A stretch of 64,000 bases of DNA, from assembly GCA_963779225.1 (NCBI GenBank), contig CAVZWW010000003.1:2480001-2544000 (forward strand), written 5' to 3'. A program made the position numbers and the translations under genes. This stretch comes from CAVPCZ01 sp963779225. GTDB taxonomy: Bacteria > Bacteroidota > Ignavibacteria > UBA10030 > UBA6906. Each line of letters starts with the position of its first letter. Position 1 is the stretch's first letter. Under the pieces are notes generated by a model, which saw only the letters and a program-made list of their open reading frames with translations, made no database searches and was not told the origin of the DNA. Of this stretch, positions 9,000-17,619 are shown piece after piece.

Positions 9000-10535
9000 A
9001 TGGCGAGGCCGCTGTATCCATCGCTGTATCAGATCAACACACGTGTCTGGCTGACTGAGTTGTCACAGGCACTGGGCCGGCCTGCCACGGTGGATGACAT
9101 CCCTGATGCTGACCTGGATCGTCTGTCCGACATGGGATTTGACTGGATCTGGCTTCTGAGCGTCTGGTGCACGGGGGATGCCGGGCGACGCGTGTCGCGT
9201 GGCAACGCCGAATGGCGGAGGGAGTTCCAGGAAACCCTGCCTGATTTGCGCGAGGAGGATATCGCCGGATCCGGTTTCGCGATCACCGGCTACAATGTTC
9301 ATCCGGCCCTGGGGGGTGATACGGCGCTCGCCCGCCTCCGTGAGCGTTTCCGGAGGCGAGGAATGAAGCTCATGCTGGATTTTGTTCCGAACCACACGGC
9401 TCCAGATCATCCCTGGGTGGAGAGTTTTCCTGAATACTACGTCCCTGGGACCGATGCAGACCTCACGGGTGCGCCGGCGAACTACACGCTGGCCAGACGC
9501 GGCCACGGGGATCGTATTCTGGCATACGGACGTGATCCGTACTTTGCCGGCTGGCCGGACACGCTGCAACTGGATTACAGCAATCCGGCCACGCAGGAAG
9601 CCATGGCCGGTGAACTGCTGAAGATTGCCGCGCAGTGCGATGGGGTGCGCTGCGACATGGCCATGCTTGTCCTGCCGGATGTTTTCGAGCGAACATGGGG
9701 CCGCAGGCCGCAACCCTTCTGGTCCATGGCGATCGGGCGGGTGCGGGAGCGGATCCCGGAGTTTTGCTTCATGGCCGAGGTCTACTGGGACATGGAATGG
9801 AGGATGATGCAGGAGGGTTTCGACTACGCGTATGACAAGCGGCTCTACGATCGCTTGCGGGAAGGCCACGCAAGACCGGTGCGGGAGCATCTCCTGGCAG
9901 GTCTCGAATACCAGAACAGGCTCGCCCGGTTTCTGGAAAACCACGACGAGCCAAGGGCTGCTGCTGCGTTTCCCCGGGGTATGCATGAGGCCTCGGCGGT
10001 CATAACATTTCTCTCCCCGGGATTGCGGTTCTTCCATCATGGCCAGTTCACAGGCCGCCGGAAGCGCATCTCACCGCACCTGGTCCGCGCACCCATCGAG
10101 CAGTCGGATGCGGAGCTCCAGCTGTTTTACGATCGCCTCCTCGAGCTGATCTCGCAGCCCATCGTCCGGGATGGCCAGTGGCGTTTGCTCGAATGTGCGC
10201 CGGCGTGGGAAGGGAACTGGACCTGGGATTGCTTCGTCACGACGTTCTGGGAGGCGCCCGATGGCCTCCGGTGGTTGATTGCCGTCAACTATGCAGAGCA
10301 CCAGAGCCAGTGCTATGTCCGTCTTCCCATCTCAGATTTCAACGGTCCGACGGTACGGTTTATCGACCTGATTGGTGCCGCCAGCCACGACCGTGATGGG
10401 AGCGAGCTTGCTTCACGCGGCCTCTATCTTGACATGCCGCCGTGGACCTACCACGTCTTCGCGCTGGTCTCGCCATCGGACGCGCCTGAGGATTATCACC
10501 GTGTAAAGTCGAAGATTGACCCGCCTGAAGCATAG
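9000..10535 (+). CDS. GH13 alpha-amylase-family enzyme
   Basis: This 511-residue protein starts at ATG 9000, with AAGGAGG seven bases upstream and ten bases after the previous stop. The four GH13 regions are visible: DFVPNHTA (region I), DGVRCDMAML (region II, nucleophile Asp), FMAEVYWDME (region III, acid Glu) and FLENHDEPRA (region IV). No signal peptide is present. Because it is coupled to the GH63-like gene, it probably acts on the same cytoplasmic alpha-glucan or glucoside pool. Hydrolysis and glucosyl transfer cannot be told apart from sequence alone. Confidence 0.9.
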   Translation: MARPLYPSLYQINTRVWLTELSQALGRPATVDDIPDADLDRLSDMGFDWIWLLSVWCTGDAGRRVSRGNAEWRREFQETLPDLREEDIAGSGFAITGYNVHPALGGDTALARLRERFRRRGMKLMLDFVPNHTAPDHPWVESFPEYYVPGTDADLTGAPANYTLARRGHGDRILAYGRDPYFAGWPDTLQLDYSNPATQEAMAGELLKIAAQCDGVRCDMAMLVLPDVFERTWGRRPQPFWSMAIGRVRERIPEFCFMAEVYWDMEWRMMQEGFDYAYDKRLYDRLREGHARPVREHLLAGLEYQNRLARFLENHDEPRAAAAFPRGMHEASAVITFLSPGLRFFHHGQFTGRRKRISPHLVRAPIEQSDAELQLFYDRLLELISQPIVRDGQWRLLECAPAWEGNWTWDCFVTTFWEAPDGLRWLIAVNYAEHQSQCYVRLPISDFNGPTVRFIDLIGAASHDRDGSELASRGLYLDMPPWTYHVFALVSPSDAPEDYHRVKSKIDPPEA

Positions 10536-10597
10536 GAAATAGGAAAACTCAAACGGGAATTCGCCACGAACGATGTGAAGCGACAGGAGGTGTACGT

Positions 10598-11647
10598 ATG
10601 AAAGCTATCACTGTAGAGCCGAAGAAGCCGGGAAGCGCCAAACTGGAAGAGGTTCCGGAGCCCGATGTGCGTGAAGGTTCGGTACTTGTGGAGGCCATCG
10701 CCGTCGGGGTCTGCGGGACCGATGTCGAAATCGTGGAGGGGAAGTACGGTTGGGCGCCGCCGGGCAAAACGCGACTCGTGCTCGGCCACGAATCCCTCGG
10801 CCGGGTGGTGGACCCGGGCCAGAGCGGCGGGCTCAAAAAAGGAGATCTTGTCGTCGGTATCGTGCGGCGTCCCGATCCGGTGCCTTGCCCGAACTGCGCG
10901 GTTGGAGAGTGGGACATGTGCCGGAACGGCCAGTACACCGAGCGCGGTATCAAGGAGATCCATGGTTTCATGTCCCAGCGCTGGCGAGTCGAACCGGAGT
11001 ACGTCATGAAAATTGACCCCACCCTCGGGATTCTCGGTGTGCTGCTCGAACCGACCACCGTGGTCGCAAAAGCGTGGGAGCAGGTTCTCGCGGTCGGCCA
11101 GCGGGCTTTCTGGGAACCCCGGACGGTACTCGTGACGGGTGCGGGTCCGATCGGACTTCTTGCCGCTCTTATCGGGAAGCAGCGCGGGTTGGAAGTCCAT
11201 GTTCTCGACAGGGTTGAGTCGGGGTCCAAGCCTGAACTTGTCCGTGCCCTCGGAGCGACTTACCACACGGGAAATGTTGCAGGCGTCGGATTCGAGCCGG
11301 ACGTCATCATCGAATGTACCGGCGTCGGTCAGGTCATAGCAGACTCTGCCCAGGGCATCAGGGCGGGGGGCGTTGTGTGCCTCACCGGCATCGGCACCGG
11401 GGGCCGGACGCTCGGTGCCTCAACGGCCGATGTTGCGGCGTCGGTGGTGCTCAAGAACAATGTTCTGGTCGGCAGCGTCAACGCCAACAAGCGGCACTGG
11501 TACAAGGCCGGCGAGGCGTTGTCCCGCGCGGATCGAAAGTGGCTCGAACGCCTCATTTCGCGACGTGAGCGACCGGAGGCCTTCACGCAGGCACTCCAAA
11601 GGGGGGCGGATGATATTAAGGTTGTCATCCAGTTTTCCGAGGCGTAG
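10598..11647 (+). CDS. Zinc-dependent glucose 1-dehydrogenase-like (MDR family)
   Basis: This 349-residue protein starts at ATG 10598 after a GACAGGAGG site. It has the medium-chain dehydrogenase layout: catalytic zinc region VCGTDVEI and GHE, a structural-zinc-like lobe CPNCAVGEWDMC, and a Rossmann dinucleotide fold VTGAGPIGLLAAL. The segment GQYTERGIKEIHGFMS is characteristic of the archaeal and bacterial glucose dehydrogenase branch that oxidises glucose to gluconolactone. Position between two glucosidases and a lactonase supports glucose as substrate. Other hexoses remain possible. Confidence 0.85.
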   Translation: MKAITVEPKKPGSAKLEEVPEPDVREGSVLVEAIAVGVCGTDVEIVEGKYGWAPPGKTRLVLGHESLGRVVDPGQSGGLKKGDLVVGIVRRPDPVPCPNCAVGEWDMCRNGQYTERGIKEIHGFMSQRWRVEPEYVMKIDPTLGILGVLLEPTTVVAKAWEQVLAVGQRAFWEPRTVLVTGAGPIGLLAALIGKQRGLEVHVLDRVESGSKPELVRALGATYHTGNVAGVGFEPDVIIECTGVGQVIADSAQGIRAGGVVCLTGIGTGGRTLGASTADVAASVVLKNNVLVGSVNANKRHWYKAGEALSRADRKWLERLISRRERPEAFTQALQRGADDIKVVIQFSEA

Positions 11648-11672
11648 GGGGAAATCATGTGAAGGTCCACAG

Positions 11673-12473
11673 ATGAGCGACAAAGCTAAGGTTTCATCGA
11701 TTCCCTGGCAGGCTTATGTTTCAGAGTTCGTGGGGACGGCCCTGCTGGTGCTTGTCGGCCTGACAATCGTTATACTCATGTTTGGCATCGGCAGCCCCGG
11801 CGCGCGCGCGATACCGGATGAGGGGTTGCGCCGCTTGATCACCGGTTTTCTCTTCGGCACAACGGGTGCGCTGATTGCGCTCTCGCCCGTCGGAAAGGAG
11901 AGCGGGGCGCATATCAACCCGGTCGTTACGTTGGGATTCTGGATGATGGGCAAGCTCAAGTCCCGGACTGCTCTTGGCTATGTGCTCTCCCAGCTGACCG
12001 GCGCAACGATCGGGTCATTGCCGCTCCTTTTTTGGGGATCGATGGGGCGGAGCGTAGCGTTCGGGGCTACACTGCCGGGGGAAGGATATACCACCGAAGC
12101 GGTGTTGATGGGCGAAGTGATCACGACCTTCGGGCTGATTGCCGGATTGTGTGTTTTCCTCGGATTTCGTCCGCTTCGTCCCTACACCCCCGGCTTGTTC
12201 CCTTTTTTGTACGCCTTCATGGTCTATATCGAGTCGCCGATATCGGGGACCAGCACAAATCCTGCCCGCAGCCTCGGCCCGGCAATTATCTCTGGACAGT
12301 GGCAGGGATGGTGGATATATTGGATTGGCCCGCTGATGGGGGTGCTCGTAGGGATCGCCGCCTTCAGTTTTCTGGCCAGGCGGATCGAGGTGGCCAAGGT
12401 CTATCACTTCGAGAGCGACCGTCGCCGGCTGTTTCGTGCAGAAGCAGATCCCCGTGAATCGGCTCCACGTTGA
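11673..12473 (+). CDS. Aquaporin / glycerol facilitator (MIP family)
   Basis: This 266-residue integral membrane protein starts at ATG 11673. Sequence between 11373 and that point is overlap with the dehydrogenase frame and is not used. The two pore loops are HINPVVTLG (an NPV variant of NPA) and STNPARSLG (standard NPA). Six hydrophobic segments are visible, with an extra charged tail ending ESAPR. It is 26 bases from the glucose dehydrogenase gene and so probably in the same operon. A neutral solute or water channel could export glycerol or glycerate released from a glucosylated osmolyte, or balance osmotic changes. That role is inference. Confidence 0.88.
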   Translation: MSDKAKVSSIPWQAYVSEFVGTALLVLVGLTIVILMFGIGSPGARAIPDEGLRRLITGFLFGTTGALIALSPVGKESGAHINPVVTLGFWMMGKLKSRTALGYVLSQLTGATIGSLPLLFWGSMGRSVAFGATLPGEGYTTEAVLMGEVITTFGLIAGLCVFLGFRPLRPYTPGLFPFLYAFMVYIESPISGTSTNPARSLGPAIISGQWQGWWIYWIGPLMGVLVGIAAFSFLARRIEVAKVYHFESDRRRLFRAEADPRESAPR

Positions 12474-12616
12474 TGGCGGGGGTTGATACCTGACTGGTTT
12501 TTGCCGGCACCCTTTCCCGATTCCGCTCGATGGGGTGTCGGACTGATCCATAATGACTCTGCATTTTGCCTTGGCCCGGGAAGGCACCACTCCGTCACCG
12601 GGAGAAGAGGAATGCC

Positions 12617-13792
12617 GTGATCACCAAACGTACGCGTCGGGATTTTCTCGCAACGATCGGCATCGGGATTGCCACCATGGTCACAACCCGCAGACTCTTT
12701 ACCGGAGAACCACCCCCTGTAATTCCCGTCGGTTCAATGCTCTTCGTTGGTACTTACACAAAGGGCAAGAGCGAGGGGATATATCGCTGCCGTTTCGATG
12801 TTCAATCCGGGAAGGTAGCTCTCGAATCCGTCACTAAAGGCGTCGCCAATCCATCCTTCCTTGCGGTCGACAGAGATCGAGGCCGGCTCTTTTGCGTGAA
12901 CGAAACTGCAGAGTTCGAAGGTAAGCCCGGTGGCTCCGTGAGCGCGTTTGCACTGAACCCGGCGACCGGCGACCTGCGGTTGCTGAACAGTCGTTCCACC
13001 CATGGTGCCGATCCGTGCTACCTCACGATCGATTCGACCGGCCGGTTCGCGCTGGCAGCCAATTATACAGGTGGCAGTCTCGTCGTTCTTCCGGTCCGCG
13101 TGGACGGGACCCTGGGCGAGGCGACCCATGTTGTTCAGCACAAGGGATCGAGCGTGACGCCCCGGCAGCAGGGGCCGCATACTCACTCTGTTGTTCTCGA
13201 TTCATCCGGCCGTCTTGCGTACGCCGCGGATCTCGGACTCGACAGGGTGATGATCTATCGCTTTGATGACCGGCAGGGCAAACTTCTACCATCAACGCCC
13301 GGCTGGGTTGATGCGAAACCCGGCGCAGGCCCGCGTCATCTTGCATTTTCTCCAGATGGATCGGGAGTCTACGTCGTGAATGAACTCGACTCAACGCTGA
13401 CGGTGTTTTCCGTGGACCGGTCAACGGGAGGCTTGCAGCACCGGCAAACCCTGTCCACTCTCCCATCCGGTTTTTCGGGTGAAAATTTCCCGGCAGACAT
13501 CCACGTTGCCCCGTCGGGGAAATTCGTCTATGCCTCCAATCGCGGCCATGACAGTATCGCGGTGTTTGCTATCGATGCGAAGAAGGGTGAAGTCTCACCG
13601 GTACAGCACGTGTCGACGGGCGGGAAGTGGCCGCGCAATTTCACGATCGATCCAACCGGGCGGTACATGCTGGTTGCCAACCAGCGGTCGGATATGATCA
13701 CCGTTTTCGCCATGAACCCAGAGTCGGGGACTCTCGCTCCGACCGGTTACACGGTTGATGTCCCCACTCCGGTCTGTCTGAAGTTTCTGTAG
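12617..13792 (+). CDS. Tat-exported 6-phosphogluconolactonase-like beta-propeller lactonase
   Basis: Start GTG 12617 gives a 391-residue protein. Its N-terminus has a twin-arginine signal (TRRDFLATIGIGIATM), and GAGAAGAGG lies just upstream. The body is a seven-bladed lactonase propeller of the YbhE/Pgl type: VGTYTKGKSEGIY, ANPSFLAVDRD, LAANYTGGSL, HTHSVVLDSSG, GPRHLAFSPDG and HVSTGGKWPRNF. The export signal suggests that gluconolactone or a related lactone is opened outside the cytoplasmic membrane, which fits poorly with a cytoplasmic dehydrogenase. The true substrate is open. It ends the glucoside operon. Confidence 0.85.
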   Translation: MITKRTRRDFLATIGIGIATMVTTRRLFTGEPPPVIPVGSMLFVGTYTKGKSEGIYRCRFDVQSGKVALESVTKGVANPSFLAVDRDRGRLFCVNETAEFEGKPGGSVSAFALNPATGDLRLLNSRSTHGADPCYLTIDSTGRFALAANYTGGSLVVLPVRVDGTLGEATHVVQHKGSSVTPRQQGPHTHSVVLDSSGRLAYAADLGLDRVMIYRFDDRQGKLLPSTPGWVDAKPGAGPRHLAFSPDGSGVYVVNELDSTLTVFSVDRSTGGLQHRQTLSTLPSGFSGENFPADIHVAPSGKFVYASNRGHDSIAVFAIDAKKGEVSPVQHVSTGGKWPRNFTIDPTGRYMLVANQRSDMITVFAMNPESGTLAPTGYTVDVPTPVCLKFL

Positions 13793-13885
13793 AAGCGCGG
13801 GCTGGTTGAGAGACGTCACTGCTTGCCGACAGAGGGGATCGGCATGAACCATCCCCCGGGGTTGTTGCTTGATCACGGCTTCCTC

Positions 13886-15208
13886 TTACCCGTCCTGCTT
13901 TCTGAGAATAACCCATCCCGCGATCCCCGAAATCAACGAAGCGCAGAGAATCCCCACTTTCGCAAGCTGAAGGTCAGGACCTTCGCCGAATGCCAGATCG
14001 GCGATGAAGAGGGACATTGTGAATCCGATACCCGCCAGGCAGGCGACACCGTAGATATGGCGCCAGGAGATCCCTGCAGGGAGAGATGCAATCCCGGTCT
14101 TTATGGCGACCCAGGCGAATGAAGTGATGCCCAACTGTTTGCCGAGAATCAGTCCCGCGGCGACACCGAGCGTGACCGGGTGGGACAATCTGGAGACAAA
14201 ATCAGTTCCCAGCGAGACACCGGCGTTCGCGAGGGCGAAAACGGGCATGATGAGGAAAGCCACCCAGGGGTGAAGCGTATGCTCGAACCTTTGAAGTGGA
14301 GACTCCGCCGACTGCACAACCGCTCCAAGAGTCTGCAGTGTTGCCTGCTGGTTCTCTCTTGATTCGGACTGACCGGTCTCTCTTCCCGTGAAATCACTGA
14401 TCAGCTCGATGCTTCTGGCCGCCACCTCCTTGCGGCTGAGGCGTGCCGTTGAGGGAATTGTCATTGCCAGGATAACTCCGGCGATGGTGGCGTGGATTCC
14501 GGATTTGAGGATGGCCAGCCAGAGGAAAGTACCCAGGAGGATATAGACGAGAGGGTTCCGGACCCCGAGCCGGTTGACTGCAACAAGCAGGACAATGATC
14601 ACCCCCGTAACGATCAGTGCCGGCCAGACAATCTCCGCCGTAAAGAACAATGCGATAACGAGTACTGCCCCAAGGTCATCAACAATAGCCAGTGCCGCCA
14701 GGAAGATCTTGAGCGACAGGGGAACGCCCTTTCCCAGGAGGGCAAGAACGCCCAGGGCAAAGGCGATGTCGGTTGCCATGGGGATTCCCCACCCACCTCC
14801 TGCCGAACCTCCAGCGTTGAAGAGAGTATAGATGATCGCGGGAACCACCATCCCTCCGAGTGCTGCGGCGGCGGGGAGGGCAGCCTGCCGGGGGGAGGAG
14901 AGCTCTCCGGTGAGCAACTCCCGTTTGATCTCCAGGCCGACAACAAAGAAGAAGATCGCCATCAGTCCGTCATTAATCCAGAGCGAAGCGGGTTTGGTGA
15001 GAACAAAATCGCCGACCCCGACGACGATCGGCTTTTGCCAGAGAGCGACATACCCGGGAGCAATGGACGGGACGTTCGCCCACACCAGTGCGATTGCGGT
15101 GCAGATGAGAAGGACGATGCCGCCGGAGGTTTCCTGATGCAGGAATTCCTGAAAAGGAGAGAGGAGTCGCTCGGCGGGGGTTGGTTCCGCATGGGGAAGT
15201 CTTGCCAT
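13886..15208 (-). CDS. nhaA: Na+/H+ antiporter NhaA
   Basis: This is a 440-residue antiporter. The family's ion-binding and fold residues are visible in MATDIAFALGVLAL and LAIVDDLGAVLVIAL (the Asp-Asp pair). The N-terminus PFQEFLHQETSGGIVLLI aligns with the first helix. ATG 15208 is preferred because AAAAGG lies upstream. Upstream in-frame Met codons (15274 and 15394) lack ribosome sites and add unlikely sequence. The gene is convergent with the lactonase gene and divergent from the MarR gene. It expels sodium using the proton gradient and helps pH and salt homeostasis. Confidence 0.95.
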   Translation of the reverse strand: MARLPHAEPTPAERLLSPFQEFLHQETSGGIVLLICTAIALVWANVPSIAPGYVALWQKPIVVGVGDFVLTKPASLWINDGLMAIFFFVVGLEIKRELLTGELSSPRQAALPAAAALGGMVVPAIIYTLFNAGGSAGGGWGIPMATDIAFALGVLALLGKGVPLSLKIFLAALAIVDDLGAVLVIALFFTAEIVWPALIVTGVIIVLLVAVNRLGVRNPLVYILLGTFLWLAILKSGIHATIAGVILAMTIPSTARLSRKEVAARSIELISDFTGRETGQSESRENQQATLQTLGAVVQSAESPLQRFEHTLHPWVAFLIMPVFALANAGVSLGTDFVSRLSHPVTLGVAAGLILGKQLGITSFAWVAIKTGIASLPAGISWRHIYGVACLAGIGFTMSLFIADLAFGEGPDLQLAKVGILCASLISGIAGWVILRKQDG

Positions 15209-15429
15209 CGGGCCGTGCCTTTTCGATTTCTTTGTGAGAACGTCTTCTTTGTTTGACAGGGGAAATCTATTCATTTTGGCCAACAGACGCAAAGAGCAGC
15301 GTTTGACTCGATCTTCAGGCGAGGCAGCAGGAGCACCATGCACCCGCCGGCCTCCACCCCTGACCAGAGCTCCGCTGTCGCATGCCTGAGACACATGAGC
15401 TCATAGTCAACGGTTGCGATCAGTCATAC

Positions 15430-15470
15430 TTGACATTACCCCTGGAAGCATGTATATTGAATTAGAATAT
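15430..15470 (+). promoter_or_regulatory. Sigma70-like promoter of the MarR gene with overlapping repeat
   Basis: TTGACA (15430-15435), a 17-base spacer and TATATT (15453-15458) make a near-consensus promoter 30 bases before the MarR start. The arms atatt and aatat (15454-15458 and 15466-15470, 7-base spacer) overlap the -10 box and could be an autoregulatory operator half. That repeat is short and could be chance. Confidence 0.7.
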
Positions 15471-15487
15471 TTCGACTTCAAAACACT

Positions 15488-15955
15488 ATGCATACAACAA
15501 AGCGGTATGGCAGGAAGGCAGACGTCGCACTGACCATGTGGGTCAAGCTGGCCCGTGCGGCGGCGACGTTCGGCAAGCTCACGCAGGAGCAGATCCGTAC
15601 GTTTGGTCTCACGGTGCCTCAGTTCGGCGCGCTCGAATGCCTCGGGCACCTCGGACCCATGACGATCGGGGAACTTTGCCGCAAACAGCTGGTGAGCGGC
15701 GGGAATATGACGGTGGTTGTCGATAATCTTGAAAAGGACGGCCTGGTGGAGCGGACCAGGACAGACACCGATCGGCGGGTTGTCCATGTCCGCCTGACCC
15801 CTAAAGGAAAAAAGCTGTTTGACGATATCTTTCCGCGGCATGCCCGCCTTGTGGGCGATCTGGCGTCGGTCCTCTCTGAAGTGGAACAGCAGGAACTAGC
15901 CCGTCTGGCCCGGAAGCTCGGAACCACTGTGCTCGACGGGCATGAAAAGAAGTAG
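15488..15955 (+). CDS. MarR-family transcriptional regulator
   Basis: This 155-residue protein has the MarR winged helix: the helix-turn-helix at about residues 55-80 (MTIGELCRKQLVSGGNMTVVVDNLEKDGLVER) and the wing RTDTDRRVVHVRLTPKG. It probably represses its own gene and the FMN reductase gene that follows at 16075, using the inverted repeat at 15973-16001. Such regulators often sense phenolic, redox or oxidative signals. The inducer is unknown. A T8 run follows the stop codon but has no clear stem before it. Confidence 0.92.
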   Translation: MHTTKRYGRKADVALTMWVKLARAAATFGKLTQEQIRTFGLTVPQFGALECLGHLGPMTIGELCRKQLVSGGNMTVVVDNLEKDGLVERTRTDTDRRVVHVRLTPKGKKLFDDIFPRHARLVGDLASVLSEVEQQELARLARKLGTTVLDGHEKK

Positions 15956-15972
15956 TTTTTTTTGAGCATATA

Positions 15973-16001
15973 CTTTAAGTTTCAAATATAGGAACTTAAA
16001 G
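15973..16001. promoter_or_regulatory. Inverted-repeat operator between marR and the FMN reductase gene
   Basis: The arms ctttaagtttc (15973-15983) and ggaacttaaag (15991-16001) are complementary at 10 of 11 positions around the 7-base AT spacer aaatata. Size and symmetry fit a MarR dimer site. It lies 74 bases before the reductase start. Confidence 0.65.
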
Positions 16002-16074
16002 GACACTACCGGGGTTATATTGGTGACAAGAGTATTTCTGTTGAACAGTATGAAAACCAGAGACGGAGAAGAGT

Positions 16075-16644
16075 ATGCATGTAGTCGGAATATCGGGCAG
16101 TCTCAGAACAGGCTCCTATAACACGGCGGCGCTCCGCCAGGCCCTCCGATTCGCAGCCGAGGAGGGAGCTACGGTGCAGGAAGTGAACCTCAAGAAGATG
16201 AACATTCCGATGTATGATGAGGACACGGCCGGATTTCCAACCGAAGACGTCATCATAATGCGAAATGCTCTATCCAGCGCAGATCTGATCATCATTGCCT
16301 CCCCGGAATACAATTATTCCGTCCCCGGTGGTCTGAAGAACGCTATCGACTGGCTTTCCAAACCGCGCAGCGTTCTGGGCGGCAAGGTGGCGGCCATCAT
16401 GGGCGCCTCGGGGGGACCCTTTGGGACGATTCGCATGCAGCCGCACCTTCGCACCATTCTCACAGCGCTCGATGTCCTGGTCCTTCCGCAGCCGCAGGTC
16501 TTTATCCGGAACGCACGAGAAGCCTTCAACCAGGACCATACATTTACGGACAAGAAACTTGAGAGCCAGGTCCGGCTTCTGGTTCGGAAATCCATGACGC
16601 TGGCGGAAGCAGTGCAGCATCCAAGCGAAGCAGCGCTGGCCTGA
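16075..16644 (+). CDS. NADPH-dependent FMN reductase
   Basis: This 189-residue flavodoxin-like reductase has the phosphate-binding loop GSLRTGSYNTAALR and the SPEYNYSVPGGLKNAIDW motif typical of the chromate, quinone and azo-reductase family. It probably reduces quinones or xenobiotics with NADPH. The preceding MarR gene and operator suggest induction by a toxic aromatic or redox compound. Confidence 0.92.
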   Translation: MHVVGISGSLRTGSYNTAALRQALRFAAEEGATVQEVNLKKMNIPMYDEDTAGFPTEDVIIMRNALSSADLIIIASPEYNYSVPGGLKNAIDWLSKPRSVLGGKVAAIMGASGGPFGTIRMQPHLRTILTALDVLVLPQPQVFIRNAREAFNQDHTFTDKKLESQVRLLVRKSMTLAEAVQHPSEAALA

Positions 16645-16834
16645 AAGACGGCCGGTGCAGGAGCGTGATGAACTGTTCGGGGGGACCGCTGCGTACCCGC
16701 GAAGAGGAGATTGCCGGAACCTTTGCCGGCCCGTGGGGTGTTGAATAAATACGGAGGCCCTGTTTCGCGTTCCGGGAACCGGGGGAAGGGGCTAAATCCC
16801 GGTTTGCGAAGAATCACTATGAAGGAATAGCTGC

Positions 16835-17131
16835 ATGAATGAGTACATGGTCACCATCACCCTTCCGGCCGAATTCGACGAAGAGTTCATTGCGCTTATT
16901 CCGCCTCAACGCGCGATGGTAAACGCGTTGATGGGAAAAGGAGTTATCACCAGCTACAGCCTTTCCGCCGACCGGCGAACCCTCTGGGTGACGATGATGG
17001 GGGGATCGGAGGGAAACGTGCTTCAGACGCTTCAGCAGATGCCGTTGTTCAAATTCATGGACCACGAGGTGCGGGATCTTATGTTCCACCATGCCCCTGT
17101 CTTCGCGCAGCCGGCATTCTCCCTCAATTGA
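16835..17131 (+). CDS. Muconolactone-isomerase-like small protein
   Basis: This 98-residue protein (MNEYMVTITLPAEFDEEF, ending in FMDHEVRDLMFHH) has the size and pattern of the ferredoxin-like muconolactone delta-isomerase or YCII-like fold. It has no recognisable catalytic set and is best called a hypothetical stress or catabolic accessory protein. Its TGATG overlap with the next gene indicates co-translation. Confidence 0.7.
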   Translation: MNEYMVTITLPAEFDEEFIALIPPQRAMVNALMGKGVITSYSLSADRRTLWVTMMGGSEGNVLQTLQQMPLFKFMDHEVRDLMFHHAPVFAQPAFSLN

Positions 17132-17559
17132 TGGAGCACCAGGAACTCCCCCCTGTGAAAACCACCGTACCCAAGAGCCTGCACGTCATCTTCGGCGCCG
17201 GCCCGGTTGGATGCTGGACCGCCCGCGCGCTGCGTGATCTCAATATCTCCGTGAGAGCGGCAAACCGAAGTGGTCGGCGTCCCGAGCTGATGCCGAACGA
17301 GGTGGAAATGGTCGAAAAAGCTTGTCGCGCCCTCGGTTTCAGACCGCAATTCACCGTTGTCTCACCGTTGATGATGCGTCTCGTGGGGCTTTTCAATCCC
17401 GGTGCAGGTGAGTCTGTTGAAATGATGTACGAATTTACGGACCCGTTCGAAGTCGACTCGAGCCGGATGCAACGCACGTTCTCCCTGGCGCCGACGCCGG
17501 TCGACGTTGCCATGCGGAGAACGATGGAGTGGTACCGGAGCAGCGCCTCAGGGTCGTAG
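17131..17559 (+). pseudogene. NAD-dependent epimerase/dehydratase with internal deletion
   Basis: ATG 17131 overlaps the previous stop. The first about 45 residues are a Rossmann start (LHVIFGAGPVGCWTARALRD, then RAANRSGRR) and the last about 85 are the C-terminal end of the same family (GFRPQFTVVSPLMMRLVGLFNP, YEFTDPFEVDSSRM, PTPVDVAMRRTMEWYR). The middle, with the YxxxK active site and most of the fold, is missing between MPNEVEMV and EKACRALG. Family members are about 300 residues and this one is about 142. The junction stays in frame, so it may be translated, but it cannot be a working epimerase. Confidence 0.75.
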
Positions 17560-17619
17560 GTCCGCAGCACACAGAACGGAGAAGAAGCTGTGTGCAGCTT
17601 GCGGGCCGTCAGAAGATTT

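Noticed and set aside
14492..15256. 254-codon plus-strand frame opposite nhaA
   Set aside because: It is rich in Asp, Gln and Pro and antisense to the conserved NhaA helices; a shadow frame.
15934..15965. T8 run after the MarR stop as a rho-independent terminator
   Set aside because: The nearest possible stem (gcccgtc with gacgggc) lies within the coding sequence with a long loop and is about 12 bases away from the T-run.
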